NCBI RefSeq assembly: GCF_001281025.1
Contig: NZ_CP012646.1
Span: forward strand, 1,021,001 to 1,085,000
From: Streptococcus mitis
GTDB taxonomy: Bacteria > Bacillota > Bacilli > Lactobacillales > Streptococcaceae
Length of the DNA: 64,000 bases
Reading direction: 5' to 3'
Every line of letters starts with the position of its first letter. Positions within the stretch are counted from its first letter, which is position 1. The position numbers and the translations under genes are program-made. The notes below the pieces were generated by a model. It saw only the letters and a program-made list of their open reading frames with translations. It was not told the origin of the DNA and did not search any database. This document shows, in pieces, positions 28,453 through 35,548 of this stretch.

Positions 28453-29193
28453 GTGAATATTTTTATACTAGAAGATAATTTTTTACAACAGACTAGAATT
28501 GAAAATGTTGTCAAAAAAATTTTGGTGGATAATAAGATTGAGTATAGGCATTTTGAGGTTTATGGAAAACCTCAACAGCTTTTAGAGGACATTTCAGAGA
28601 GAGGAAATCATCAATTATTTTTACTTGATATTGAAATAAAAGATGCTGACAAAAGAGGATTAGACGTTGCTAGAGAAATTAGAAAACTTGATTCTCAAGC
28701 AGTGATTGCTTTTGTAACATCACATTCTGAGTTTATGCCTGTATCTTTTGAATATTTAGTATCAGCTATTGATTTCATTGATAAAGAATTACCTGAACCA
28801 TTATTTATCAAACGAATTGAAAATGTTATTTTAAGTGTTAGCGATAATCAAGGAATAACAGTATCTGAGGACTCTTTTATATTTACAGGATCTAAAGCTC
28901 AAATTCAAGTCCCTTTTAAAGATTTATTGTATATTGAGACATCGTCAATAGCCCATAAATTGACACTCTATTCAAAACGAGACATAGTTGAATTTTATGG
29001 ACAATTATCCGAAATCATAGAACAGGAACCACGCTTATTTCAATGTCATAGATCGTTTATCGTAAATCCTTATAATATTTCTTCAATTGATAAAGAAAAT
29101 CGGGTAGTTCATTTTCAAAACGGGTCCTCTTGTATTGTCTCTAGGTTAAAGATACGTTCACTCATGAAAGCTGTCGAAAGACTTCATGACTAA
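28453..29193 (+). CDS. LytTR response regulator (BlpR/ComE/AgrA type)
   Basis: The 246-residue protein has a receiver domain (residues 1-125, phospho-acceptor Asp59 in LFLLDIEIK, acidic pair ILEDN at the start) and a LytTR DNA-binding domain (about 140-246: LLYIETSSIAHKLTLYS, FQCHRSFIVNPYNISSID). This pairing is used in peptide-pheromone circuits of the ComE/BlpR/AgrA type. The start is GTG with AGGAG 7 bases upstream. The overall pattern (ILEDNF, SHSEFMPVSF) recalls BlpR more than ComE, but this is from memory. Confidence 0.85.
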   Translation: MNIFILEDNFLQQTRIENVVKKILVDNKIEYRHFEVYGKPQQLLEDISERGNHQLFLLDIEIKDADKRGLDVAREIRKLDSQAVIAFVTSHSEFMPVSFEYLVSAIDFIDKELPEPLFIKRIENVILSVSDNQGITVSEDSFIFTGSKAQIQVPFKDLLYIETSSIAHKLTLYSKRDIVEFYGQLSEIIEQEPRLFQCHRSFIVNPYNISSIDKENRVVHFQNGSSCIVSRLKIRSLMKAVERLHD

Positions 29194-29203
29194 GGAGATT
29201 TAG

Positions 29204-30529
29204 ATGATATTTTTTCTAGATATTATAGGTACTTTTCTAATGTTATGTATCCATGCTAGAGTTTTAGGTGAGAGATTAAATCTGAAAAAAATCGGAATAT
29301 CCATTATTCTGTTCTATCTTTCAATATTACTATTTGTTTTTGTATTTGGATCAACAGAATTTTATTTTTACGGGTCATTATTGAGTTATCCCACTTTTTT
29401 TATACTATATACTTTGTCCATTGGTGAATTAAGAAGTAAGGTTTCTTTACTACTTTTTTACTCACTATTTCCACTTGGATTTTGGGATGTCATCAAAAAC
29501 TTTTTAGGTTACTTTGTAATTTATAAGATTCCCATATTGCAAACTATATATGAAACAAATCTAGGAATAATGATTTTCTCTTTACTAGCTAAAATTATTG
29601 TGTTATTCCTTATTAGTATCTTTCAATATAATTTTAGTCATTTAAAAATAAAGAACTTAGATAGAAAGACAAAATTTATCTTAATTACTGCGGATATTTT
29701 AATGATTGCTTATTTTATCTTACCGCCTTATATAAACTACATTGATAAAGTAAGTTGGGATGGAATGTTGGATTATAAAGAATTATTGACAGCAGTTTAC
29801 TTTTTATTGTTTATTTGTTTTGTTAATCTATTGGATAGAAAGTTACTTCAAGAATTACAGGAGAAAGTCGTTCTACAAAAAGAAATTCAATTGCAAAATC
29901 TTAGTAATTATAGTCAACAAGTTGAGGGGCTGTATCAAGAAATTAGAAGCTTTAGACATGATTATGCTAATATTTTATCGAGCTTAAAAATAGGTATCGA
30001 TCAAAAAGATATTAATTTGGTTTCTCAAGTCTATGATAGCGTTTTGAAAAATTCTGGTGAAAAATTAAAAGGCAAGCGTTTTGATGTAGCACATCTAAGA
30101 AATATCAATGATTTGGCGCTAAAGAGTTTACTATTATCTAAGTTATCGGAGGCCCAAAACTTATCTGTTCCAGTCTCCCTGGAGATTAGTGAACAGTTCT
30201 CTATAAAAAATATGGAACAAATTGACTTCTTAACAATTACTTCTATCTTGTTAGATAATGCTATAGAGTCCGCAGCAGAAGGAGGAATAGCAGTTTGTTT
30301 TCTTGAGGATACAGAATGGAATAAATTAGTCATGATTGTAAAAAATTCTACTTTAGAAAGAGAGATAGAATTGAGAGATATATTCAAGCGTGACAATTCT
30401 TCAAAAGGAGTAGGTCGGGGTATAGGCTTGGCCAATGTTCGGAGAATTTTAAAATCTTATCCAAATGTATGTTTGAAAACCACAAGTAAAAATTATGTCT
30501 TTACACAGATCTTGGAAATAGAACTTTAA
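29204..30529 (+). CDS. Peptide-pheromone receptor histidine kinase (BlpH/ComD/AgrC type)
   Basis: The 441-residue kinase has six to seven N-terminal membrane helices (about 1-215), a coiled-coil linker, the phospho-acceptor region EIRSFRHDYANIL with His252, the N-box LDNAIESA, and the G-box GRGIGLANVRRIL. It lacks a classical D-box, as AgrC-like HPK10 kinases do. Such kinases detect secreted peptides and phosphorylate LytTR regulators. AAGGAG overlaps the end of the regulator gene. No pheromone gene or exporter is seen beside it, in contrast to complete blp loci. Confidence 0.85.
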   Translation: MIFFLDIIGTFLMLCIHARVLGERLNLKKIGISIILFYLSILLFVFVFGSTEFYFYGSLLSYPTFFILYTLSIGELRSKVSLLLFYSLFPLGFWDVIKNFLGYFVIYKIPILQTIYETNLGIMIFSLLAKIIVLFLISIFQYNFSHLKIKNLDRKTKFILITADILMIAYFILPPYINYIDKVSWDGMLDYKELLTAVYFLLFICFVNLLDRKLLQELQEKVVLQKEIQLQNLSNYSQQVEGLYQEIRSFRHDYANILSSLKIGIDQKDINLVSQVYDSVLKNSGEKLKGKRFDVAHLRNINDLALKSLLLSKLSEAQNLSVPVSLEISEQFSIKNMEQIDFLTITSILLDNAIESAAEGGIAVCFLEDTEWNKLVMIVKNSTLEREIELRDIFKRDNSSKGVGRGIGLANVRRILKSYPNVCLKTTSKNYVFTQILEIEL

Positions 30530-30584
30530 AAGAGTCGCCATTCTTAGGATATTCTATAGAATATTTTAAGGGGGACTCTTTTGT
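30528..30584 (+). terminator. Terminator of the blp-like operon
   Basis: AAAAGAGTCGCC and GGGGGACTCTTTT form the outer stem, with the inner palindrome ATATTCTATAGAATAT, then TTG. It starts within the kinase stop codon. Confidence 0.75.
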
Positions 30585-30647
30585 TATGACTTTATATACA
30601 TTATTTTTTAGCTAGTTCCTACAAATGAGCTAGGAAATAGTCATAAC
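30583..30647. repeat. Nested inverted repeat right after the operon terminator
   Basis: GTTATGACT (30583-30591) pairs with AGTCATAAC (30639-30647). Inside, TTCCTA pairs with TAGGAA, and the loop contains ATGAGCTAG, also present in the hairpin at 27317-27340. It could be the remains of a small mobile repeat. Confidence 0.5.
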
Positions 30648-30656
30648 AATAAAACT

Positions 30657-30736
30657 GGGCAAAAAAGCTAGAGTGACGACTTTACAATATCTAGCAGCGA
30701 TTTGTGGAATAAATTTTAAAATGGTTTATTTTTAAT
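30657..30736 (+). pseudogene. Possible tail of an XRE-type regulator gene
   Basis: In the frame ending at TAA 30734-30736 the text reads KKARVTTLQYLAAICGINFK followed by MVYF. This recalls the last helix of XRE/HigA-like helix-turn-helix proteins (TLQ-IA-ALG pattern). No start or upstream domain exists, so at best it is a fragment. Weak evidence. Confidence 0.25.
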
Positions 30737-30785
30737 CTCGAAAGGTTACAAATCATGAAAAAATACGTTTCGTGATGAAAAAAGT

Positions 30786-30906
30786 ACATTTAAAGACTTT
30801 GAGGTAAAAATTTCTTCTTTCCTGCTATACTGAACTTGTCAAGATTATAATCTCATAAAAAACATCTATTATACAGGATGTAATCATCGTGGAATCAAAA
30901 ACAACA
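30786..30906 (+). repeat. Promoter-and-leader block, copy A, with truncated precursor
   Basis: This block aligns with 31180-31300 at roughly 75-80 percent, including the extended -10 TGCTATACT and AACTTGTCAAG(A/G)TTATAATCT. Its peptide starts with GTG at 30889 (VESKTTTYLK) and stops at 30921, a truncated copy of the bacteriocin leader that starts at 31283. It suggests that an earlier precursor gene was lost here while the downstream membrane protein gene stayed. Confidence 0.65.
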
Positions 30907-30946
30907 ACTTATTTAAAATAGTTTTAAAAAAAGAAGAGGTGCTAAT

Positions 30947-31177
30947 ATGTTAAATGAAACTATGATTCAGCTTATACTCATTGCAATTTGTTGTGTGTAC
31001 ATTATTTTTAACACTAAGGCTGATAAAAACCCAAAGAGAGGATATCGTACAGCTTTGTACCTTTTCGTTATGGCTGGTATTATATCCTATATTATGAACT
31101 ATCTAAATTGGTTAGATTTTTTCTTATTGATAACTCCGATAATGTGTCTATTTAAATTTGAAGATAAGTGGAGTTAG
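30947..31177 (+). CDS. Small membrane protein of the bacteriocin cluster, putative immunity
   Basis: The 76-residue protein has two or three hydrophobic helices (MIQLILIAICCVYIIF, LYLFVMAGIISYIM, FFLLITPIMCLF) with a polar middle (NTKADKNPKRGYR). No known motif was recognised. Its position directly after a bacteriocin-type promoter block and before other peptide genes suggests a self-protection role, as is common in blp loci. AGAGG lies upstream of the ATG. Function is an inference. Confidence 0.6.
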   Translation: MLNETMIQLILIAICCVYIIFNTKADKNPKRGYRTALYLFVMAGIISYIMNYLNWLDFFLLITPIMCLFKFEDKWS

Positions 31178-31179
31178 CA

Positions 31180-31300
31180 ACATGTAAATACTTTGTGATA
31201 AAAATCGATTTTGTTTTGCTATACTGAACTTGTCAAGGTTATAATCTGACAAAAGATTTCTATTATATACGAGATATTCATCATGGATACAAAAACAATA
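31180..31300 (+). repeat. Promoter-and-leader block, copy B
   Basis: Same block as at 30786-30906, with TGCTATACTGAACTTGTCAA and ATAATCT conserved. It runs into the start of the precursor gene at 31283. Neither copy contains the ACCATTTGAGA direct repeat found at 28019. Confidence 0.65.
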
Positions 31301-31464
31301 GAACAAGTTAATGTGCTCAAAGTTGATGCTCTTTCTATTATTGTGTTGAAGGAGGTAAAAATGATTTGGGTTGTATTTCAGGTATGGCAGGGATGACTGA
31401 AATAGACTTTTTCTACGCTGGAGCTGCGATTATATGTGGTGCTTCAGCTATGCGAATTTGCTAA
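31283..31464 (+). pseudogene. Double-glycine bacteriocin precursor gene, frameshifted in the leader
   Basis: ATG 31283 opens MDTKTIEQVNVLKVDALSII, a typical streptococcal class II leader. After that the frame runs off and stops at 31396. In the -1 frame from 31348 the sequence gives EGGKNDLGCISG, then a Gly/Ala-rich core and stop at 31464, which restores a leader ending in GG and a mature peptide of 35 residues with three Cys. The region ATTGTGTTGAAGG suggests a GT duplication. The gene as it stands cannot make the full peptide. Confidence 0.75.
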
Positions 31465-31482
31465 AAAGAGAGAGGATGTACA

Positions 31483-31676
31483 ATGAATAGTTCAATGAAT
31501 CAGTTTTCAATTCTAAAAAACAGTGATTTACAAGAGTACTCTGGTGGATTAAATCCTACTTGTGGAGTATTAGTTGGTATGTCAATTTATATAGGTCTAA
31601 CTGCATTTACTGGTCCTGTTGGTGTTGCATTGCGATTTCAACAGGTGGGCTAGCGGCAGATAGTTTTTGTAGATAA
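31483..31676 (+). pseudogene. Second double-glycine bacteriocin precursor gene, frameshifted in the mature part
   Basis: ATG 31483 gives MNSSMNQFSILKNSDLQEYS then GG, a full leader, and the mature start LNPTCGVLVGMSIYIGL. It stops early at 31653. One base earlier in frame (from 31632) the text continues AISTGGLAADSFCR with stop at 31676, whose TAA overlaps the ATG of the next gene. This suggests a one-base loss near 31628-31632. The current product would be a 34-residue mature peptide with a wrong tail (LRFQQVG). The ribosome site AGAGAGG is intact. Confidence 0.75.
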
Positions 31677-31819
31677 TGAGAAAAGTAATTAGTATATTTT
31701 ACATTATTTCTCTAGGAGTCTTGTCTTTACTAAAGTCACAAGATATTGTTGATATCATAGCCACTCTACTATTGATTTGTATAGGTTTAAAGGGAATGAA
31801 CCAAAAGGGAACTTTATAA
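31676..31819 (+). CDS. Small two-helix membrane protein, putative bacteriocin immunity
   Basis: The 47-residue protein (MRKVISIFYIISLGVLSLL, then DIVDIIATLLLICIGLKG) has two hydrophobic segments joined by KSQ. Its ATG overlaps the stop of the unshifted bacteriocin frame (TAATG), which indicates past translational coupling with that peptide gene. Because the upstream frame is now broken at 31653, coupling is lost and expression may be reduced. Immunity is inferred from position and size. Confidence 0.6.
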   Translation: MRKVISIFYIISLGVLSLLKSQDIVDIIATLLLICIGLKGMNQKGTL

Positions 31820-31823
31820 GGTT

Positions 31824-32003
31824 TTGTTGACGATACTTTTTCGCGTCATTACATGTTTGGACAATGTTTCATCTGTTAATTTCCAAATTGAGAATGGAGA
31901 TATTGTAACTAAGTGTGATTTTGAGTCAACTAAAGATGTCATGGTTAATGGTTGGATATCTTCATTGGGTAGGAGCTATTGTCTTTCAGGTTATAGAGGA
32001 TAA
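31824..32003 (+). other. Possible small ORF or gene remnant before the immunity gene
   Basis: An open frame from TTG 31824 or 31827 to TAA 32001-32003 encodes about 59 residues (ending VNGWISSLGRSYCLSGYRG). It has no ATG at the start and only a weak AAGG upstream. It was not recognised. It fills the gap between the small membrane protein and the immunity gene, and might be a remnant of a longer gene. Confidence 0.3.
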
Positions 32004-32006
32004 TTT

Positions 32007-32306
32007 ATGGATAAGAGAACAGAAGAAATTCTCAATAAGGTTTACAATTTGATTTTAGATACAGAGATTCATAAAAATGAACGAGATATTTTATTACGTT
32101 ATAAAACTCTATTAGAGAATACAAAAAATGAACAGAGAGTTGTCATGGAGTTGGCAGAAGCTCTTCGTCAGCAGGCTGTTAGTGGGATTCATAGTCAGAA
32201 ATCATTGAGCCCAAAGGTTGCGACATTTTATAAAGAAATTGCCACATATGGAGAATTGAGTAAAAATATAGCTCAAGGATTAATTTCTTTTGGTATAACG
32301 AGATAA
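32007..32306 (+). CDS. Enterocin A-type bacteriocin immunity protein
   Basis: The 99-residue acidic/basic helical protein (MDKRTEEILNKVYNLILD..., LSPKVATFYKEIATYGELSK) shows the four-helix-bundle pattern of the EntA_Immun family, which protects producers from class IIa-like bacteriocins, probably by binding their mannose PTS receptor. The length is normal and the frame is intact. AGAGGA lies 7 bases upstream. It is the only clearly functional immunity gene in this decayed cluster, so it may protect the cell even though no intact bacteriocin gene was found here. Confidence 0.8.
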   Translation: MDKRTEEILNKVYNLILDTEIHKNERDILLRYKTLLENTKNEQRVVMELAEALRQQAVSGIHSQKSLSPKVATFYKEIATYGELSKNIAQGLISFGITR

Positions 32307-32350
32307 TGAAAAATGAGCAGAAAAAACTTACCGAGTTTGTAACAAGATAA
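32306..32350 (+). other. Overlapping 14-codon ORF after the immunity gene
   Basis: ATG 32306 overlaps the immunity stop (TAATG) and encodes MKNEQKKLTEFVTR. It may be a truncated start of another small gene. No function can be given. Confidence 0.25.
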
Positions 32351-32382
32351 AAAAATAATATAAATGTAAGGAAGTATTCGTG

Positions 32383-32552
32383 ATGCATACAATGGTGAAA
32401 CGATATGATGTAATGCATGAAGCAATGCTATCAAGAATTGAAGGTGAACTCTCATGCTTTGAGAAGGTATTGTTTCTTTAAGAGGATATGGTGGAGCTAT
32501 TATAGGCTTTTGGATAGGAACTGAATTTTTTTTCTACGAAATAGAAAGTTGA
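32383..32552 (+). pseudogene. Third bacteriocin-like precursor gene, frameshifted
   Basis: ATG 32383, with AAGGAAG 8 bases upstream, gives MHTMVKRYDVMHEAMLSRIE and then GELSCF, a leader of the double-Gly type in which the second Gly reads as Glu. The frame stops at 32481. In the -1 frame from 32463 it continues EGIVSLRGYGGAIIGFWIG and ends TGA 32550-32552, a GxxxG-rich hydrophobic stretch as in two-peptide bacteriocins. The break lies between 32460 and 32463. It shares the leader style of the genes at 31283 and 31483. Confidence 0.65.
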
Positions 32553-32559
32553 GGTACAA

Positions 32560-32715
32560 ATGAAGCAGCGTTTAATAATTGCAATTAGTTTTATAATGAC
32601 TGGGATAGTCATTAACATTTTATTCGAATCAAATACTATTATTCATAAATTTATTGCTATATTAGGTCTGAGTATGTATTATAGAGGTGTTTTTAGAGAG
32701 TATAAAAAATATTAA
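32560..32715 (+). CDS. Small two-helix membrane protein of the bacteriocin cluster
   Basis: The 51-residue protein (MKQRLIIAISFIMTGIVINI, then HKFIAILGLSMYYRGVFREYKKY) has two hydrophobic helices and a basic tail. It starts 8 bases after the stop of the unshifted third bacteriocin frame, with GAGGT as ribosome site. It resembles the small protein at 31676 in layout and may also be an immunity protein. Not recognised as a named family. Confidence 0.55.
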   Translation: MKQRLIIAISFIMTGIVINILFESNTIIHKFIAILGLSMYYRGVFREYKKY

Positions 32716-32836
32716 AAGCAATTCAGATTTTGATTTAATTCTGTATATAACAGGATTAAATCCTTTTTGTTTTATGAGAACGAAATATCTACATTGAAAC
32801 ACTACATTATAGACTGCAAATTGAGCCTAAAAATGG

Positions 32837-32842
32837 TATAAT
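32837..32842 (+). promoter_or_regulatory. -10 element of metK
   Basis: TATAAT, followed 10 or so bases later by the S_MK box. The -35 is not clear. Confidence 0.55.
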
Positions 32843-32844
32843 GG

Positions 32845-32942
32845 AAGAGTTATATAGTCCCGATAAGATGGTAGGTATTCAGCACTAAGAAATTTCCTAT
32901 CAGTACTTTGTAACTCTATAACACTATTTTTAAGGGGGGACA
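32845..32942 (+). promoter_or_regulatory. S_MK (SAM-III) riboswitch
   Basis: The leader contains AGAGTTA...TAACTCT (helix P1), TCCCGATAAGATGG near 32858-32871 and CTTTGTAACTC, then AAGGGGGGA at 32932-32940, the ribosome site. TCCC can pair with GGGA to hide the ribosome site when S-adenosylmethionine binds. These are the core features of the translational SAM riboswitch found before metK in Lactobacillales. Here the linker between the core and the ribosome site is rather long. Confidence 0.8.
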
Positions 32943-32947
32943 TTTTT

Positions 32948-34138
32948 ATGTCAGAACGTAAATTATTCACGTCTGAATCTGTATCTGAGGGGCATCCAGA
33001 TAAGATTGCAGACCAAATTTCAGATGCGATTTTGGATGCTATTTTAGCTAAAGATCCAGAGGCGCACGTTGCTGCTGAGACAGCTGTATATACTGGTTCA
33101 GTCCATGTTTTTGGTGAAATATCTACAAATGCCTATGTAGATATTAACCGTGTGGTTCGTGATACCATTGCAGAGATTGGCTACACTAATACAGAATATG
33201 GTTTTTCTGCTGAGACTGTAGGAGTACATCCATCTTTAGTGGAACAATCTCCTGACATTGCCCAAGGTGTTAACGAAGCCTTGGAGGTTCGTGGAAATGC
33301 AGACCAAGATCCGCTGGACTTAATTGGTGCTGGAGACCAAGGTCTCATGTTTGGCTTTGCAGTGGATGAAACAGAAGAGCTCATGCCATTGCCAATCTCA
33401 CTCAGTCATAAATTAGTTCGTCGTTTGGCAGAACTTCGTAAGTCTGGGGAAATTAGCTATCTTCGCCCAGATGCTAAATCACAAGTTACAGTTGAGTATG
33501 ATGAAAATGACCGTCCAGTACGTGTGGACACAGTTGTTATTTCAACTCAGCACGATCCAGAAGTCAGCAACGAACAAATTCACAATGATGTCATTAACAA
33601 GGTTATCAAAGAGGTTATTCCAGCTTCTTACTTGGATGAGCAAACAAAATTCCTCATCAATCCTACTGGTCGTTTTGTAATCGGTGGACCTCAAGGGGAC
33701 TCAGGTTTGACTGGTCGTAAGATTATCGTGGATACTTATGGTGGCTACTCCCGTCACGGTGGTGGTGCTTTCTCTGGTAAAGATGCGACTAAGGTGGACC
33801 GTTCTGCGTCATATGCGGCTCGCTATATTGCAAAGAATATCGTTGCAGCAGGTCTTGCTAAGAAAGCAGAAGTGCAATTGGCTTACGCTATCGGTGTTGC
33901 GCAGCCTGTCTCTGTTCGTATCGATACCTTTGGTACAGGAACAGTAGCTGAAAGCAAGCTTGAAAAAGCAGCCCGTCAAATCTTTGACCTTCGCCCTGCA
34001 GGAATTATCCAAATGCTGGACCTCAAGCGCCCAATTTACCGTCAAACAGCGGCTTATGGACACATGGGACGTACAGATATTGATCTTCCATGGGAACGTT
34101 TGGACAAGGTAGATGCTTTGAAAGAAGCAGTAAAATAA
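32948..34138 (+). CDS. metK: S-adenosylmethionine synthetase
   Basis: The 396-residue enzyme makes SAM from methionine and ATP. It has the signatures [22 protein letters not shown] (seen as [13 protein letters not shown]), [12 protein letters not shown] and the C-terminal [22 protein letters not shown] (seen as [17 protein letters not shown]). The length is normal. The start is set by GGGGGGA 7 bases upstream, which the S_MK box can block. The terminator after it has been interrupted by an insertion sequence. Confidence 0.97.
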   Translation: MSERKLFTSESVSEGHPDKIADQISDAILDAILAKDPEAHVAAETAVYTGSVHVFGEISTNAYVDINRVVRDTIAEIGYTNTEYGFSAETVGVHPSLVEQSPDIAQGVNEALEVRGNADQDPLDLIGAGDQGLMFGFAVDETEELMPLPISLSHKLVRRLAELRKSGEISYLRPDAKSQVTVEYDENDRPVRVDTVVISTQHDPEVSNEQIHNDVINKVIKEVIPASYLDEQTKFLINPTGRFVIGGPQGDSGLTGRKIIVDTYGGYSRHGGGAFSGKDATKVDRSASYAARYIAKNIVAAGLAKKAEVQLAYAIGVAQPVSVRIDTFGTGTVAESKLEKAARQIFDLRPAGIIQMLDLKRPIYRQTAAYGHMGRTDIDLPWERLDKVDALKEAVK

Positions 34139-34143
34139 GATTT

Positions 34144-34167
34144 TAAGAGGGAGTTCCCCTCTTTTTA
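34144..34167 (+). terminator. metK terminator, interrupted at its end by the insertion sequence
   Basis: AAGAGGG-AGTT-CCCCTC followed by TTTTTA. The last 8 bases, TCTTTTTA, are the left target duplication of the insertion sequence. Confidence 0.75.
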
Positions 34168-34199
34168 GGCTCTATAATATTTGTAGTGGGTAAATCCCC

Positions 34200-34254
34200 T
34201 ATAGATCTTATGGAGCCTATTTTGTTGTAGAAAAAAAGTCCCATAAGATCTATA
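34200..34254. repeat. 14-bp inverted repeat upstream of the transposase
   Basis: TATAGATCTTATGG (34200-34213) and CCATAAGATCTATA (34241-34254) are perfectly complementary. Such a hairpin in the 5' part of an IS can limit translation of transposase on transcripts that come from outside. Confidence 0.7.
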
Positions 34255-34291
34255 ATGAAAAGTGACCAAACAACTCATTAGAAAGATTCAT

Positions 34292-35548
34292 ATGGAACAA
34301 TTACATTTTATCACAAAACTACTCGATATCAAAGACCCTAATGTCCAAATTATGGATGTTGTTAATAGAGATACCCACAAGGAAATCATCGCCAAACTGG
34401 ATTATGAGGCCCCATCTTGTCCTGAATGTGGAAGTCAAATGAAGAAATATGATTTTCAAAAACCATCTAAGATTCCTTACCTTGAAACAACTGGTATGGC
34501 TACTAGAATTCTCCTTAGAAAGCGTCGTTTTAAGTGCTATCAGTGTTCAAAAATGATAGTCGCTGAGACTTCTCTCGTCAAGAAAAATCACCAAATTCCT
34601 CGTATCATCAACCAAAAAATTGCGCAAAAGTTGATTGAGAAGATTTCTATGACCGATATTGCTCATCAGCTGGCCATTTCAACTTCAACTGTCATTCGCA
34701 AGCTCAATGACTTCCGTTTTAAGCATGATTTTTCTAGCCTTCCTGAGATTATGTCTTGGGACGAGTATGCCTTCACTAAGGGAAAAATGAGTTTCATTGC
34801 TCAGGACTTTGAAAAACTCAATATCATAACTGTTCTTGAGGGTAGAACACAGGCTGTCATCCGAAATCACTTTCTTAAATATGATAGAGTCGTTCGTTGT
34901 CAGGTGAAAATCATTACTATGGATATGTTTAGCCCTTACTATGACTTGGCTAAACAGCTTTTTCCGTGTGCTAAAATCGTTCTAGATCGTTTCCATATTG
35001 TACAACATTTAAGCCGTGCTATGAGTCGTGTGCGTGTCCAAATCATGAATCAGTTTGAACGAAAATCTCATGAATACAAGGCTATCAAGCGATACTGGAA
35101 ACTCATCCAACAAGATAGTCGGAAACTCAGCGATAAACGTTTTTATCGCCCTACTTTCCGTATGCACTTGACGAATAAAGAGATTCTAGACAAGCTTTTG
35201 AGCTATTCAGAAGACTTGAAACACCACTATAATCTCTATCAGCTCTTACTCTTTCACTTTCAGAACAAGGAGCCAGACAAATTTTTCGGACTCATTGAGG
35301 ACAATCTAAAGCAGGTTCATCCTCTTTTTCAGACTGTCTTTAAAACCTTCCTCAAGTATAAAGAAAAGATTGTCAATGCTCTTCAACTACCCTACTCCAA
35401 CGCCAAATTGGAGGCCACCAATAATCTCATTAAACTCATCAAACGCAATGCCTTTGGTTTTCGGAACTTTGAAAACTTCAAAAAACGAATTTTCATCGCT
35501 CTCAATATCAAAAAAGAAAGGACGAATTTCGTCCTTTCTCGATCTTAG
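34292..35548 (+). CDS. ISL3-family transposase
   Basis: The 418-residue protein has an N-terminal zinc-binding region with CPECGSQMKKYDF and FKCYQCSKM, a helix-turn-helix (MTDIAHQLAISTSTVIRKLNDF, seen as IAHQLAISTSTVIRKL), and the DDE catalytic core: MSWDEYAF (first Asp), VLDRFHIVQHLSRAM (second Asp) and the C-terminal SNAKLEATNNLIKLIKRNAFGFRNF (Glu). The frame opens with GTG at 34262, but the ATG at 34292 after AGAAAG was chosen. No frameshift or stop is seen, so it looks active. Confidence 0.92.
   Translation: MEQLHFITKLLDIKDPNVQIMDVVNRDTHKEIIAKLDYEAPSCPECGSQMKKYDFQKPSKIPYLETTGMATRILLRKRRFKCYQCSKMIVAETSLVKKNHQIPRIINQKIAQKLIEKISMTDIAHQLAISTSTVIRKLNDFRFKHDFSSLPEIMSWDEYAFTKGKMSFIAQDFEKLNIITVLEGRTQAVIRNHFLKYDRVVRCQVKIITMDMFSPYYDLAKQLFPCAKIVLDRFHIVQHLSRAMSRVRVQIMNQFERKSHEYKAIKRYWKLIQQDSRKLSDKRFYRPTFRMHLTNKEILDKLLSYSEDLKHHYNLYQLLLFHFQNKEPDKFFGLIEDNLKQVHPLFQTVFKTFLKYKEKIVNALQLPYSNAKLEATNNLIKLIKRNAFGFRNFENFKKRIFIALNIKKERTNFVLSRS

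Noticed and set aside
28110..30529. Assignment to the comCDE competence system
   Set aside because: The stand-alone LytTR gene and the BlpR-like text of the regulator fit blp better, and there is no comC. The call stays tentative.
30583..30736. A blpC-like pheromone gene after the kinase gene
   Set aside because: All frames were read; only very short peptides with no double-glycine leader occur.
31340..32470. Programmed -1 frameshifting as an explanation for the three bacteriocin genes
   Set aside because: No X-XXY-YYZ slippery heptamer or following strong hairpin is visible at any of the three break points; simple base gain or loss explains them better.
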